Source: Tomocerus qinae
Lineage: Eukaryota; Arthropoda; Collembola; Entomobryomorpha; Tomoceridae
Length of the DNA: 64,000 nucleotides
Direction of reading: 5' to 3'
Assembly: GCA_020055645.1 (NCBI GenBank)
Contig: CM034546.1
Location: 56,482,001 to 56,546,000 of the forward strand
This document shows positions 35,170 through 46,953 of the stretch, one piece after another. Position 1 is the first letter of the stretch. Every line of letters starts with the position of its first letter. Made by a program: the position numbers and the translations under genes. A model generated the notes under the pieces. It ran no database searches. It saw only the letters and a program-made list of their open reading frames with translations, and had not been told where the DNA came from.

Positions 35170-38008
35170 ATGTTTGTTGAATTATTAACTTTTGTGTGTT
35201 TTTTCGCAATTTTCCATTATGTGTATTCACAAAGAAGATACAAATCATTTCCCCCTGGTAAGACAATTATTTTAAGCCAAATAATGAACTTGTAGTAATA
35301 AAGGAAATGCTTAATAAAATTTTAAAAATTCATTTTGATTTTAAAGGGCCATTTAGTTGGCCCATTATAGGGAATTGCATACAGGTTGGTTTGGAGCCTC
35401 ATAAAACAATTATGGAAATGAAGGAAAATTACGGCAATATCATCGGTCTTAATCTGGGTCCCAAAAAGTACTTAATTTTATAGCTGTAATAAATAAATAG
35501 GGAAAAATTTGTAAATAAAACCTATTTTATCATTTCAGGGCGGTGTTTATCAATGAATATGGAATTGCAAAAGAAGCCTTTAATTTGTCTACTTTGTGTG
35601 GGCGGCCTGATTTTCTCCATTTACAAGAACCAAAAAGTGGGATACTCAGAGGTAAAAGGACAAATTCTAACATTTTTAAGACAGTTTTCTAAAGTAGTTT
35701 GAAGGTTGTTATTTGACAAAAGTAGTTGACATTGACTACTGATAACCTAAGCTGATAAGAATATAATTTTGGGATTCACTTTGATTTTCTTAATTGGCAG
35801 AATGTTAACAATTTTTTAAAAATATTGTTTGAGGTCGCGTAATTTCAAAGTTTAAAAATGTTCAAATGGGTGGAATTCATTTAGGGATTATCGGAACATC
35901 TGGAAAAGTCTCGATAGAACAGCGTCGGTTCGCTTTCTCATACATTCAGTCCGGACTTCGGAATGGAACTCCCATTGAAAACTTAATCCTAAACGAAGCA
36001 AATGAATTGATTAAACATTTAAAAGAAAAATGTGGGCGGTCAATATCTACCAATACTGTTTTTAACATTCCGGTAATAAATTCTTTATGGAGTATAATAA
36101 CTGGAGAAAGATATTCAATGACGGATGAAAAGTTTTTAAAAGTAACAGAATATCTATACAGGTGAAAATAAAAAATTGTAAAATATAACTATTAATTTAA
36201 TATTTGTGACGTAGTATTGTAGTATTACTTGTAGTATAACTTCTACCTTACTCTAACCAAATAAGTATACTCGACGGAAATAGAAACAGAAACAGTAATT
36301 TAGTATAAAAAATATTAGAAAGGCATACAAGTAATTTCTATTTTATAATTGATATCATCATCATTTGAATTGATGATCAGTTATCAAAAAGTTCAATCAG
36401 CTTATAATAAGAAATATGTTTAAGGATTTTTACAGCTGCTGCCGCTCAAGGAATATTCATATACTTTCCCAAATGGTCCAAGATTTTCCCGAGATTGTCT
36501 GGTTACACTTATGTCATGTCTAACGTTATATCTATTCACGATTTTGTACAAGAAGTAATTAATCGTCACAAAGAAACTTATGAAGAAGGGATTCAAAGAG
36601 ATTTCGTTGATTGCTATTTACACAAAATTAAAACTACAACAGACATCAATTCGTCCTTCTTTGGAAATGTTGGAGGTAATTAAAACACATTAATTTGCAT
36701 TTAAATATATTTTTCTGATTAATTTATTTAAAGTACCTATTAACATCAGTTTATCAGTGCATATATATAAGACTAGCAGTAAGCAGTTCTCAGTATTCGT
36801 GATTTAATTTCGAAATGTAGTCAACCAGCATAATCATTGGCATTGGATATTGTGGCGATCAGGCACTTATCCGGGAATTTAATCCAGAATTTAAATAACA
36901 ATTTAATTTAATTTTAAATTCGTATTTTGAAAGCTCTATGACTCTTAGCCTCTCACGAAAAAATAAATTTCGGGTACCTCCTCTCTTCCGAAAATATTAT
37001 TATAAGTGTCTGGTGGCGATGTCCTCATGACAAACAAACAAACAGACAAATAACAGGCTACTTTTTCTATTTACATTTTTATTATGTAGAGATACAAATA
37101 GATGCGTCAATTTTCAATTAAAACTACCGAATGTAAGCTAGTCACCCCACAAGTCATGTAATAGTCAATAACACAAAATATATTAAAAATTATAAGCGTT
37201 TTCAATATCATAATTGACATATTTACTAAAATAAATAAAGATTATTATTTTCTACACCTATTTTATTCTTTTTATTTTCAGAGGAAAACTTAAAGCATTG
37301 TCTTTATGACATCCTTTCGGCCGGAACGGAGACGGTATCTACCACTTTGAGATGGCTTGTGTATTTAATGGCATTCTATCCTGAAAAACAAGAAAAGCTA
37401 AATAGCATTATCGTAAGACAAATCAAACCGGGAGAGCTACCTGCATTAAAAGATCAACAGAAGTAATATATCTTCCTCATTAAATGTTGTATTTGGCATA
37501 GTAAAAAGAATATTTTGATCTCGGAGTAAAACTGATTTATTACAAATACTGAAATTTCAGGTTGCCTTTTGTAGAAGCAGTTATAGCAGAAGTCCTCAGA
37601 TTTTCTTCCATGGTTCCTATAGGCGTCTTCCACAAAGCCATGGAAGATATCAAATTTCATGGATATATCATTCCTAAAGGCACTTTGGTTGCTGCTAATT
37701 TGTATGGAATTGCCCACGACCCAGATGTTTGGAAAGATCCAGAAGTATTTCGACCTGAACGATTCTTGAATGAAGATGAAACGGAAATGCTTGACCATCG
37801 GGCAATGATGCCTTTCTCAATTGGACGAAGAGTGTGTCCGGGTGAATCTTTAGCCAGAGACGAACTATTTCTGTTCACAGTAAGACTATTTCAGTCTTTT
37901 AAAGTAGAATTTGATCCAAATGAGCCATTTCCACAACTTGGATATGTCAATGGGTTGACACTTTCTCCAATCATTCACAAAGTGGTGTTCAACTTAAGAC
38001 TTGTTTAG
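35170..38008 (+). CDS. Cytochrome P450, CYP2 clan, copy 2
   Basis: Exons 35170-35257, 35347-35467, 35539-35651, 35885-36161, 36425-36675, 37282-37462, 37561-38008, with the same lengths and phases as copy 1, giving 492 residues. Motifs: PPGP hinge, I-helix AGTET, EVLR, FRPERF, heme loop FSIGRRVCPG. The C-helix position that is Trp in copies 1, 4 and 5 is Ser here (SIEQR; codon TCG against TGG), a change at a residue that usually contacts a heme propionate. Intron 5 is 606 bp, longer than in copies 3-5, and carries a tract with CTGGTGGCGATG and tandem AAACAAAC, probably a repeat insertion. The frame is intact, so it is probably functional. Confidence 0.92.
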
Positions 38009-38257
38009 TTAAAGAAATGAATCCCTCATTTAGTACTTAAACCAATCGAATATTAGTATGTAAATTAGGATTTATTGGCTTTCTGCTAAAATATGCAAGA
38101 GTCCATTCAATGTGTAAAAGATAAATCAAAATAATCAAATATCACTTTTAGATACACTTTTTTGTTTTACCTTTTTGTATTGGTTTAATTAACACAGTAG
38201 AAAGTTTCATGTCATTTAAATTGTTAGTTTAGTTTTGATGCTCCGGTGGCTGCATTA

Positions 38258-38837
38258 CGTTTAAAATATTTTAACATATATGGCATCGTATGCATATGTA
38301 TTTGATATTCGTATTAAATAATAACCTGCAGAAGCCGCCCAAGCATTTTCATAACCAAATTCCAATATCAAAGCAATAAAATAATGGCAAACGCAAATAA
38401 GCATGCAAGTAAGACAAAAACGACACTGAATTGAGATTCAAGGCTTATGCTTTGTGCCTGTTGATCTTCATCTTTCAGTCTTTCTATAAAAAAGATTTGC
38501 ATTAAAATTATATGTAAATAAATTATTCTTCCATTTGTTGTATATAAAATGAAACCTTCTGAGAATCTTCAATGTTAATCATGAAAGTTATTGATACAAT
38601 TTCCCATAACTGCATTTCCCATTGACGCCAGGTTTTGACAAATCATAATTATTGCAAATTGCAATGAATTTAGCTGAATGAAGATTTACCGTCTTGTCCA
38701 AAATAGTAAGCCCAATTTTTAAAAGTGTTGTCTTCAGTCTGGTTCAATTAGAGCATTTACACTACAAACACTTTTTGAAATGCCTTTTGGATAACTAACA
38801 TTTTTATTTAGCCCATTCGTGTTGATTATTCTGTAAA
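38258..38837 (-). pseudogene. IR-A type pseudogene behind P450 copy 2
   Basis: This segment matches IR-A2 (45058-46953) and its 3' flank on the minus strand but lacks the middle. 38258-38521 corresponds to about 45045-45307 (C-terminal TM and tail). From about 38535 the match jumps to 46490-46775 (N-terminal domain). About 1.2 kb, including the pore and TM1-TM2, is missing, and the signal-peptide end is replaced by unrelated sequence. Frameshifts and stops are present. It cannot make a channel. Confidence 0.85.
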
Positions 38838-39315
38838 AGAGTCATGAGCTAGCCCGGTTAAAGCATACAATCCCTAGACGGCAAGGTTAGAAGACCAATT
38901 CCACCCCGGAGTTGCTCGGCTGACTTTGGTATTGGGAATAGGTTTTTTTCCAAACGATTGATGTGTACATTAATTTGCATAATGCAATTGGTTTTCCTAC
39001 TCCCATGTAATTTGAATTATCAATACATTCACATTACAGCCGCGTCACGGCTAATCTCCCTGCTCCTTCTGCCTCTCTCTATCTCCTTTCCTATCATCCT
39101 TATCTTCGGGAACATTTGCATGGTTGTGGTGGCCTGGATGAAAATTAGCAAGTTGGTGTGCTCAAATCACGGAAATGGTTAGCCGAGCCAGGCAATTGCA
39201 CCGAAGAATATCTGCATTAGACAGTGCATGGGCCGTTGTGCTCGTCGAGGTAAGACTCTAAACCACATCACCTACTTTAATGATTGAAAGAAAAATGTTG
39301 TTTACAATTTTTACA
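38838..39315. other. Unidentified insertion replacing the IR pseudogene 5' end
   Basis: This stretch is somewhat richer in G+C than its surroundings, including a CCTGCTCCTTCTGCCTCTCT tract and TGCATGGGCCGTTGTGCTCG near 39225. It matches neither paralogous unit and interrupts the homology between the P450 units, which suggests an inserted repeat. No termini, target duplication or coding motif were found. Confidence 0.4.
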
Positions 39316-39902
39316 GAGCAAAACTTGCAAAAAAGAACCTTGAAAGCAATGGGCAAACTCGTGGGCATAAGTTGCAGCACGTTAAAGTAGGTTGAAGATA
39401 TATTATTGATATACCTAATTAATATTATAATATATGTAATATTGGTAAATAGACAGTTGTTAAGGCTGTATAATATAATGGATATGCATAGTCATAACAG
39501 AAGGCGCGCGGGTATTTCATCGGACCTCTTCCAATGCGTACCCATGCGTTATTTTAATGTACAAAATATTGAATATTTTATACATTGTTATTCTTTGTCT
39601 ATGATGCATTATAAACACGCCCAACAACCAGTAAAAAAATTGATTGCGATAGTAGTACATTACGTAGTACTAGTTTAGGTTCGCAGTTCCAAAGTGGCTC
39701 GCTTTCATGCCAAGTAAATTAAATTCAACCTTCCGATGTTTCCATTCTTTCGATTTCAATAAAATCGATCTAGCTGGACAACGGCTACAGCTAGAATGAG
39801 GGCACCGTAACATCCCCAAGCCCGCAAAATCAAAAAAAAATTCGTCTCGAAAAGCAAAAAATCGCTAAAGTTTTCAGCCAGTGTGCCATGCGGAGATGTT
39901 AA

Positions 39903-40317
39903 CCATCCTTAATGGTTAATAGTGAGGAATATAAGCATACACTTTGTAAGTATTACTTAGGGTTAGAGTATAGCCTGTATTTACTTACCAAAAGTCTTCA
40001 AAATTTCCAAAAAGTTTCGGAAAGTATATACGTCGACCTGTTGCTCCGAAATATTAAAAAAGTAATACTTTTTGTATTTGAGCTGAAATGATTTCTCGCC
40101 ACCGCTCTTTAAAACTTATTAGCAATTTGAAATTTTTCTTAGCCAGAAGTCCGAATATTCACCTTCCATTGCTACTATATACTTTCGCATAGCACTTATG
40201 GGTCACTTTCGCTTTATGGGAATTTTGAAGACTTTTGGTAAATTAATACGGGGTATACTCTAATCCTAAGTAATACACACAAACTGTAATCTCCGAATAC
40301 CCCGTTATTAACCACCC
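39903..40317. mobile_element. MITE with about 95-bp inverted repeats at a TTAA target
   Basis: The ends TGGTTAATAGTGAGG and TGGTTAATAACGGGG (right end read in reverse) open long inverted repeats. These include GTATTACTTAGG, TTAGAGTATA and TTTACCAAAAGTCTTC on the two sides. TTAA lies at 39899-39902 and 40318-40321. The paralogous flank of copy 2 has an uninterrupted ATTAACTG at the matching place. A TTAA target suggests piggyBac- or Kolobok-type mobilisation. Confidence 0.7.
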
Positions 40318-40398
40318 TTAACCGTTTCTGTACTTATTTATAGTTTGCATTTGAATTGAAAATAGATGAAAAGTTGTGGAATAATGATAAAGTACCGA

Positions 40399-40633
40399 CA
40401 AGGTATCGAGTGTGCCGTAAATGCCGTACGCCGTAAATTGCCGCAAATGCCGAAAAAAAAGTGTTCGGCATGCCGTAAATGCCATAAACTAAAAAATATC
40501 GTCAAAAATCGGATTTATTACCTGTCAAAAACGATGTCTTTGCTTAACTTACGATACGACATAAGCTGCATTTACGGCATTTTCGGCATTCCGTAAATAA
40601 AATCAATTTGCGGCGGGCCAACTTTATACTCTG
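40399..40633. mobile_element. hAT-type MITE (GCCGTAAATGCC family), 235 bp
   Basis: AGTACCGA is duplicated exactly at 40391-40398 and 40634-40641. The left end is CAAGGTATCGAGTGTGCCGT. The right end read in reverse is CAGAGTATAAAGTTGGCCCG. Both begin CARNG as in hAT elements. The interior consists of GCCGTAAATGCC-type words in both orientations. No coding capacity. Confidence 0.9.
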
Positions 40634-41012
40634 AGTACCGAACCGAACCACGCCGTTTCATTACGTAAGTCTTCTGTTTGGCCGTTTAGCTTGAACAACC
40701 GTTTTGAAGCTCATCTGCTTGGTTCGGCTTGCTTTGTCTAGCAAGTATGAATACTCCCTATCTCCATTCCAACACTTCTTTGCATGTTTTTTAAATATGC
40801 ATAGATAGGTATACTTACTATCACAATCAAGTAAACAATGAAATTGAAATAAACACTGCTTTACTAAGTATTACGATTACATTGGTCATTTATTACAGAG
40901 AGTAAAACGCTATGCATTTATCTACATTCAATTAATTATCACAAAATATTGTGGCCAGACTTCAAACTAGCCATATACAGATTAGATTCCGTATTAGTGA
41001 CGGAACAACTCA

Positions 41013-41052
41013 AAATAACTGAGTATATAAATAAACTAGCGATTGGTTGGGA
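41013..41052 (+). promoter_or_regulatory. Conserved promoter-like block of P450 copies 1-3
   Basis: TATATAAATA at 41024-41033 is followed by ACTAGCGATTGGTTGGGAAA. The second motif is conserved at the same place upstream of copies 1 (about 27310) and 2 (about 35033), while the TATA-like part is best kept here. The distance to the ATG (about 125 bp) suits a core promoter and short leader. ATTGG is a CCAAT-box-like word in reverse. Confidence 0.45.
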
Positions 41053-41158
41053 AAATTTCATATAGTCCTCAAATCAATAGAATTTAATATTAAAAGTTAG
41101 TAACAGGATTGCAGAACATAAACGTCTGAAATCAGTTTTTCTATTAAAAGTGAACAAA

Positions 41159-44100
41159 ATGCTGGTTGAATTACTAACTTTTGTATTTTTTCTTGCAATT
41201 TTCCGTTTTGTGTATTCACAAAGAAGATCTAAATCATTTCCACCTGGTAAGACTATTATGTTATACATTATATTATACAATAATTATATGCCAATTATAA
41301 ACTTGTAAAACTGGGAATGCTTTATAGAATTTTAACAATTCATTTTGACTTCAAAGGTCCATTTAGCTGGCCAATTGTAGGGAATTTTATTCAAGTTGGT
41401 TTGGAGCCTCATAAAACAATTATGAAAATGAAGAAAAATTATGGGGATATTATCGGTTTGAATCTGGGCCCGAAAAGGTAGCGTTATTATTTTATTTATT
41501 TAAATCCAGATGATAGCCGGTTTAAGTAAAACATAGGGACACGGTGTGGTTGCAAGTGGACACGGTTTCAGCGTTGGAAACGCCGGTTACCTATTTTATC
41601 TATACAATACATATAAATATAAAAGATTTAAGTTGGAATGGAACTAAAGGTACGCAAAAAATGTCCCATGATCCCTCTATAAAATAACTCTCAGTGGTTG
41701 AAATGCTTCTACAACGATAGAAAAACATAAATGTATATAATTATTTCAGTCGGTTGCGTACCTTTCTTCAACACTATTCCTTATAGAAAAGTCGTAGTAT
41801 ATAACAAAATCTTTTTTTCAATACAGGGCGGTGTTTATTAATGACTACGGACTTGCTAAAGAGGCATTTAATTTGCCTGCTTTAAGTGGGCGGCCTGACT
41901 TTCTCCATTTACAAGCACCAGAAAGTGGGATACTCAGAGGTAATAAAGGAATAAATTTTAGCATAAGGAATAATAAGGATGTTGACTATTTTTTAAAGTA
42001 TTCCGAAGGTCAGTTAACATTAAATAAATTTTCCATTTTGATGGTATCCAGTATGGTTTTATTGACAATATTGAATAGCCATTACAATAAATTGACCATA
42101 AACCTTTTCTGTCATATTCATAGTTTTCCCTAAACTATTGACAACCAAAACTGATAGAGAACATTTTTTTCAGATATTTGATCATGTGATTTTAGAGTTT
42201 ATAAATTTTTTAAGTTGTTGGAATTTGTTCAGGAATTATCGGAACATCTGGAAAAGTCTCGCTAGAACAGCGTCGGTTTGCTTTTTCATACATTCATTCT
42301 GGACTTCGAAATGGAACTCCCATTGAAAACTTAATCCTCTATGAAGCAAATGAATTGATTGACCATTTAAAAGAAAACTGTGGGCGGTCGATATCTACTC
42401 GTAGTGTTTTCAACATTGCGGGCAAAAATACCAAGTGTAACAAATAATTACTATAAAATTTCGCTTTGGGTTCTATTTAGCATTTTTAGCAACTTTTTAT
42501 ACGTTTAATTGATACTACATACATTTCGATAGACTTCACTTAACATAAGCGCAAAACTTTTTAAATCAGAAAAAATTTAGAAAGGCATATTTTAGTAATG
42601 AACTATTATTAAAATTTATACAATTTGCATATTACAAGAAAAGTTAGCAGTTACCAATATCAATTTAATAGTCCATGACTATGACATAATCGTTCGTTTG
42701 GTATAACCCTTACTAATGTAGTTACACGCGAAGTATTTCATTTTGGTTGAGAGAGCATGTAGTCATAAGCGACACTTAGCATATGAGCGACTTCCGACCG
42801 TATGATTATAAACTATAATTTTCTTATTTTTTATGTAAGATGTCCTTCAAACATAACATAAAAAGTTGAAACCATATAATTTCAGTTGCCAAGATGTCTT
42901 TTTAATTTTTCGAGCACAATGGATCACTATGAAAATGACTTTCAGATTTACATACATAAAACGCTATACACCATGTGTACAAGTAGCACTGTAATTACAA
43001 TTAAGTCTATAATTTAGTCAAACAGCTACCTATGTCAATGTATATTAACAATAGCAATAAAATACATTAACATGAAAGTTGTCGCTTATGATGAAATGGC
43101 CTTTGTCACGTATGATAAAATGGCCTCAATTCATTTTAAAAAGTGCGTTTATGATGATATGGCCCACAAATTTCGTACCCTAAAAGAAATACTTCCCAAG
43201 CAGCTACATTATCAAGTCTGATACCGTTCGAAAGCCTGTTTCAAGGCCTATCAACTGACATCATTATATAAATATGACATTTTCACCCTACAACTAAAAT
43301 GTCAACATTTCTTGTGACCCATGTTTCAATCTTGAAATTTTAACTTGCAAAATGGAATTTTATAGTAATATGATTTTATAAGGGCTCCGTTTATATCTGT
43401 TATAAACAGACTATGATGTCTAGCCTTGGACAAAAACCCATTATGTGGTTCTAGAGGACCCCAGGCATATATCACAGTGCCCCAATTCAACATAAATGGT
43501 GTCGTTTATGATGATTTGACCCTTCAATTTTTGAACGCTGAAGTAAATACTTGCCGTGTAGGTATATTGGCAAGGCTAATACCATTCGAAGTGTCGTTTC
43601 AAGAATTATAAAATTTAAACCTTTAGAGTGTCTAGTAATTGATTTAATCTGTATTAAGAAGTTCAATTAGCTCATGGTAGTAAATATGTTTAAGGATTTT
43701 GGGAGCTGCTGCCGCTCAAGGAATATTCATATACTTCCCAAAATGGTCCAAGATTTTTCCGCGGTTGTCTGGATACAATTATGTCATGTCCAACGTACTT
43801 TCTGTTCATGATTTTGTACAAGAAGTAATTATTCGTCACAAAGAAACTTATGAGGAAGGGATTAAAAGAGATTTTGTTGATTGCTATTTACACAAAATAA
43901 AAACTACAACAGACATCGATTCTTCTTTCTTTGGAAATGTTGGAGGTAATTAAATTACGTCATCATTTAAATATATTTTTCTAATTGGTTTGTTTAAAGT
44001 ATCTATTAGTATTAGTTTTTCAGCGCATAAGATTCAGATAGATGGTGTCAGTTTCTCAATTAAAGCTACTTTCTTTTTATTTTCAGAGGAAAACTTGAAG

Positions 44101-44809
44101 CATTGTCTTTCTGACATCATTTCGGCCGGAACGGAGCCGGTAGCTTCCACTTTAAGATGGCTTGTGTACTTAATGGCATTCCATCCTGAAATACAAGAAA
44201 AGCTTAGTAGCATTATCGTAAGACAAATCAAACCAGGAGAACTACCTGCATTGAAAGATCGACAGACGTAATTAACTTACTCATTGGTAGTGTTTGGCAT
44301 AGTAAAGAATATTTTTATCTCGGAGTATAATATTGATTTATTACAAATACTGAAATTTCAGGTTGCCTTTTGTTGAAGCAGTAATAGCAGAAGTTCTCAG
44401 ATTTTCTTCCATCATTCCTATTGGCGTCTTTCACAAGGCCACTGAAGATATCAAATTTCATGAATATTTTATTCCAAAAGGCACTTTTGTTGCTGCTAAT
44501 CAGTATGGAATTGCCCACGACCCAGCTGTTTGGAAAGATCCAGAAGTATTTCAACCTGAACGATTCTTGAATGATGATGAAACGGAAATGCTTGACCATC
44601 GGGCAATGATGCCTTTCTCAATTGGTCGGAGAGTATGTCCGGGTGAATCTTTAGCCAGAGACGAACTATTTCTGTTCACAGTAAGACTATTTCAGTCTTT
44701 TAAAGTTGAATTTGATCCAAATGAGCCAATTCCCTTACTTGGATATGTCAATGGTTTGACACTTTCTCCTATCCCTCACAAAGTGGTGTTCACCTCAAGA
44801 CTTGTTTAG
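41159..44809 (+). pseudogene. Cytochrome P450 copy 3, probably inactive
   Basis: Exons 41159-41246, 41357-41477, 41827-41939, 42233-about 42434, 43695-43945, 44087-44267, 44362-44809. Six exons keep the family lengths. Exon 4 loses its 3' part: after the FNI codons (42417) the sequence encoding the conserved WSIITGERY region and the normal donor are gone. A GTGTAA at 42435 could serve as donor and would keep the frame with a 25-residue deletion (467 residues). The I-helix reads AGTEP instead of AGTET, removing the conserved Thr (CCG against ACG). FQPERF replaces FRPERF, and the C-helix Trp is Ser as in copy 2. The heme loop FSIGRRVCPG is intact. Combined lesions suggest a young pseudogene, though an altered enzyme is possible. 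Confidence 0.8.
42440..43690. other. Enlarged intron 4 of P450 copy 3
   Basis: The intron is over 1.2 kb, against 263 bp in copy 2. Part of it (about 42770-43620) holds reiterated words such as TATGATAAAATGGCC and TTTATGATGATNTGGCC. This suggests an inserted repeat, but no termini were recognised. Confidence 0.45.
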
Positions 44810-45057
44810 TTAAAGAAATGATACCTCGTTTAGTACTTAAAAAAATGGACTATTAGTATGTAGATTGGGATTTATTTGGTTTTTGGTAAAATATGCAACA
44901 GTCCATTGAAATTATAAATTAAGATAACCAAATATAACTTTTGGATATTCATTTTTGTTTTATTTCCTTTTGTATTGGTTTAATAAACAAAGAAAGTATC
45001 ATGTCATTGAAATTGTCAGTTTTGGTGCCCCAGTGGCTGCATTTCGTTTAAAATGTT

Positions 45058-46953
45058 TTAACGAGCGACATCGCATGCAACAGTACAGTATTTGATGTTA
45101 GTGTTATATAAATACTTGAGTTTCACAAAAGCCTCCCAAGCATTTTCAATAGCAAATTCCAATACCAAAACAATAATGTCAATTGTAAGTAAGCATGCAA
45201 GTAAGACAAAAACGACACTGAATTTAGATTCAAGGCTTATGCTTTGAGCTTGTCGATCTTCATATTTCCGTCTTTCTGCAAAACGAGTCGCATTAAAATT
45301 ATATGTAAATAAAAACATTTCTTTCCATATGTTTACGAAGCCTCCTTCTAGTAGTACTTGAAAAAAGTTTTGATAATGTTGCCGAAAGCCATGTACAAAT
45401 TTCCATATTAAGTGTCTCTGGTCATCATTTCCTTCAACAGTTCTGAAACATTTTATTCTTATGTGATTTTCATGAAGCCATCTTATGATAGGAAGGATTT
45501 CCTTTTCGTTGCATGATAAAAATAGTTTGTTTTTTGGTTTTGCTAAAAAATGCATAGCTGCAATAAATGGATGTTGAAAGTTTCTCATTCTTTCGTCGTC
45601 CAATAGGAAAGTTCCAGATTGCACTTTGTTTATGATATTGAACTTAGTGAAAAGACTTAGTTCGTCCGTTTTCAAATTCCTAACTCTGTCGTCATAGGCT
45701 ATCGTTTTGTAGTCATTTTCTATTAACGTTTTAAAATTAAGGATCTTCATCTTCTGGAAGGGTACTGTTATTTCACTCGTTATGTAGGTTCCATATTGAA
45801 TTGTGATCGTGAAGCCCATTAAAACAATAACAAGATAAAGAAGGCTTTTTGGACCAACGATTTTTACTTCTTGATCCAACAGAACTGAAACGGTTGACAT
45901 AAACGTTATTTCCGCTTTTCTACATAAGCTCAGTTTTTTGTTGACTGTAGAAATTAAAAATGCCGTTGGGAAAAGGGAAATGATTAAAAGCAAGCAAGCA
46001 TTGTCAAACGTATTTTGAAATAAGAATATTAACAAAGACACATTCCACAAAATTTCTTTCTCCATACAGTAAATAGGAACAGTTTGAAAATCATCTGTCA
46101 TAAATGGAACTTCGTCCCATCCGTAGAGATCTTCTAATTTTGTCATATATGAAGATTCAGAATAAATAGCACTGAGATACGGTTTTAATTGATAAACTCT
46201 TGTGTAATTAGATGTGTAAAAAGCAGTGAAATTGTATCTTTTGGCCATTGTCTCAACAGCTCGGGTTGTCCAAGTACAAAGAATTCTATATCTAAATAAT
46301 TTGAATGTTGACAAGCCGCAATCCGCCCGAGTTGAAAAATAGGTGGATGAAAAGTCCATATCTACAATTCCAACAGAGAAGCCATTTAGATGTCCATTCT
46401 CTATCCGCCAATTGTATTCTAATTGATTAGCCGACTTTTCCCTGTTTAAGTCAATTAATTGGAATGGGAAGTCTTTGAATAGATTATACATGTAAAACGA
46501 AACCTTCTGAGAATCTTCTATGTTAATCATAAAAGCAATTGATACAATTTCCCATAACAACTGCATTTCCCATTGACGCACGGGTTTTGAGAAATCATAA
46601 TCATCACAAATTGCAATGAATTTAGCTGAGTGACGATTGACCTCTTGGCCAAAATACTGAGACCAATTTTTAAAAGAGTTGTCTGGTTCAACTACGACAT
46701 TTACACTGCAAGCACTTTTTGAAATGTCTTTTGGATAACTAACATTTTTATTTAACCAATTAGTGTTGCTTTTTGAATCAGATGCGATTGTCCATGCTTG
46801 AGAGTTTTGATTTGACAGTAAAAACATTTCTCCCAAAATCGACCGCTTGAATAATATTATGTTGTAATCGCAATACTTAAATATTGATAAGTTTATAATA
46901 CAATTAACATAGGAAAGAACTCCAAACAGCAAAACTCTGTGGAGTAAACACAT
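45058..46953 (-). CDS. Ionotropic receptor-like protein, IR-A2
   Basis: An intronless frame of 631 residues from the ATG at 46951-46953. The frame extends upstream only from a TTG. Signal-peptide-like start MCLLHRVLLFGVLSYVNC. Ligand-binding N-part, TM1 about 315-335, pore-like STVSVLLDQEVK about 349-360, TM2 about 366-390 (ending TYITSEITVP), second lobe, last TM about 574-600. Paralogue of IR-A1 40 kb away, and the intact source of the decayed copies at 38258 and 62190. It lies tail-to-tail with P450 copy 3, about 250 bp between stop codons. A sensory channel subunit is expected. Ligand unknown. Confidence 0.78.
   Translation of the reverse strand: MCLLHRVLLFGVLSYVNCIINLSIFKYCDYNIILFKRSILGEMFLLSNQNSQAWTIASDSKSNTNWLNKNVSYPKDISKSACSVNVVVEPDNSFKNWSQYFGQEVNRHSAKFIAICDDYDFSKPVRQWEMQLLWEIVSIAFMINIEDSQKVSFYMYNLFKDFPFQLIDLNREKSANQLEYNWRIENGHLNGFSVGIVDMDFSSTYFSTRADCGLSTFKLFRYRILCTWTTRAVETMAKRYNFTAFYTSNYTRVYQLKPYLSAIYSESSYMTKLEDLYGWDEVPFMTDDFQTVPIYCMEKEILWNVSLLIFLFQNTFDNACLLLIISLFPTAFLISTVNKKLSLCRKAEITFMSTVSVLLDQEVKIVGPKSLLYLVIVLMGFTITIQYGTYITSEITVPFQKMKILNFKTLIENDYKTIAYDDRVRNLKTDELSLFTKFNIINKVQSGTFLLDDERMRNFQHPFIAAMHFLAKPKNKLFLSCNEKEILPIIRWLHENHIRIKCFRTVEGNDDQRHLIWKFVHGFRQHYQNFFQVLLEGGFVNIWKEMFLFTYNFNATRFAERRKYEDRQAQSISLESKFSVVFVLLACLLTIDIIVLVLEFAIENAWEAFVKLKYLYNTNIKYCTVACDVAR

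Larger units (their letters stand above)
39316..41158 (+). repeat. P450 subgroup-1 5' flank, copy 3, interrupted by two MITEs
   Basis: Third copy of the flank seen at 26262 and 34018. It is longer because of a TTAA-type MITE (39903-40317) and a hAT MITE (40399-40633). Homology to copy 2 resumes after each insertion. Confidence 0.7.

Noticed and set aside
36935..37075. Extra exon in intron 5 of P450 copy 2
   Set aside because: No coding frame joins the flanking exons. The tract contains AAACAAAC simple repeats and looks like an inserted repeat.
38258..38837. Independent small gene behind P450 copy 2
   Set aside because: It aligns to two separated parts of IR-A2 with a missing middle and broken frames, so it is a pseudogene.
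38958..39182. Hydrophobic 74-residue frame
   Set aside because: Hydrophobicity comes from a pyrimidine-rich tract. There is no similarity to receptors here and it lies in an unidentified insertion.
40366..40596. Cysteine-rich 76-residue frame
   Set aside because: It reads through the hAT MITE at 40399-40633. The CxxC pattern is a translation of the GCCGTAAATGCC words.
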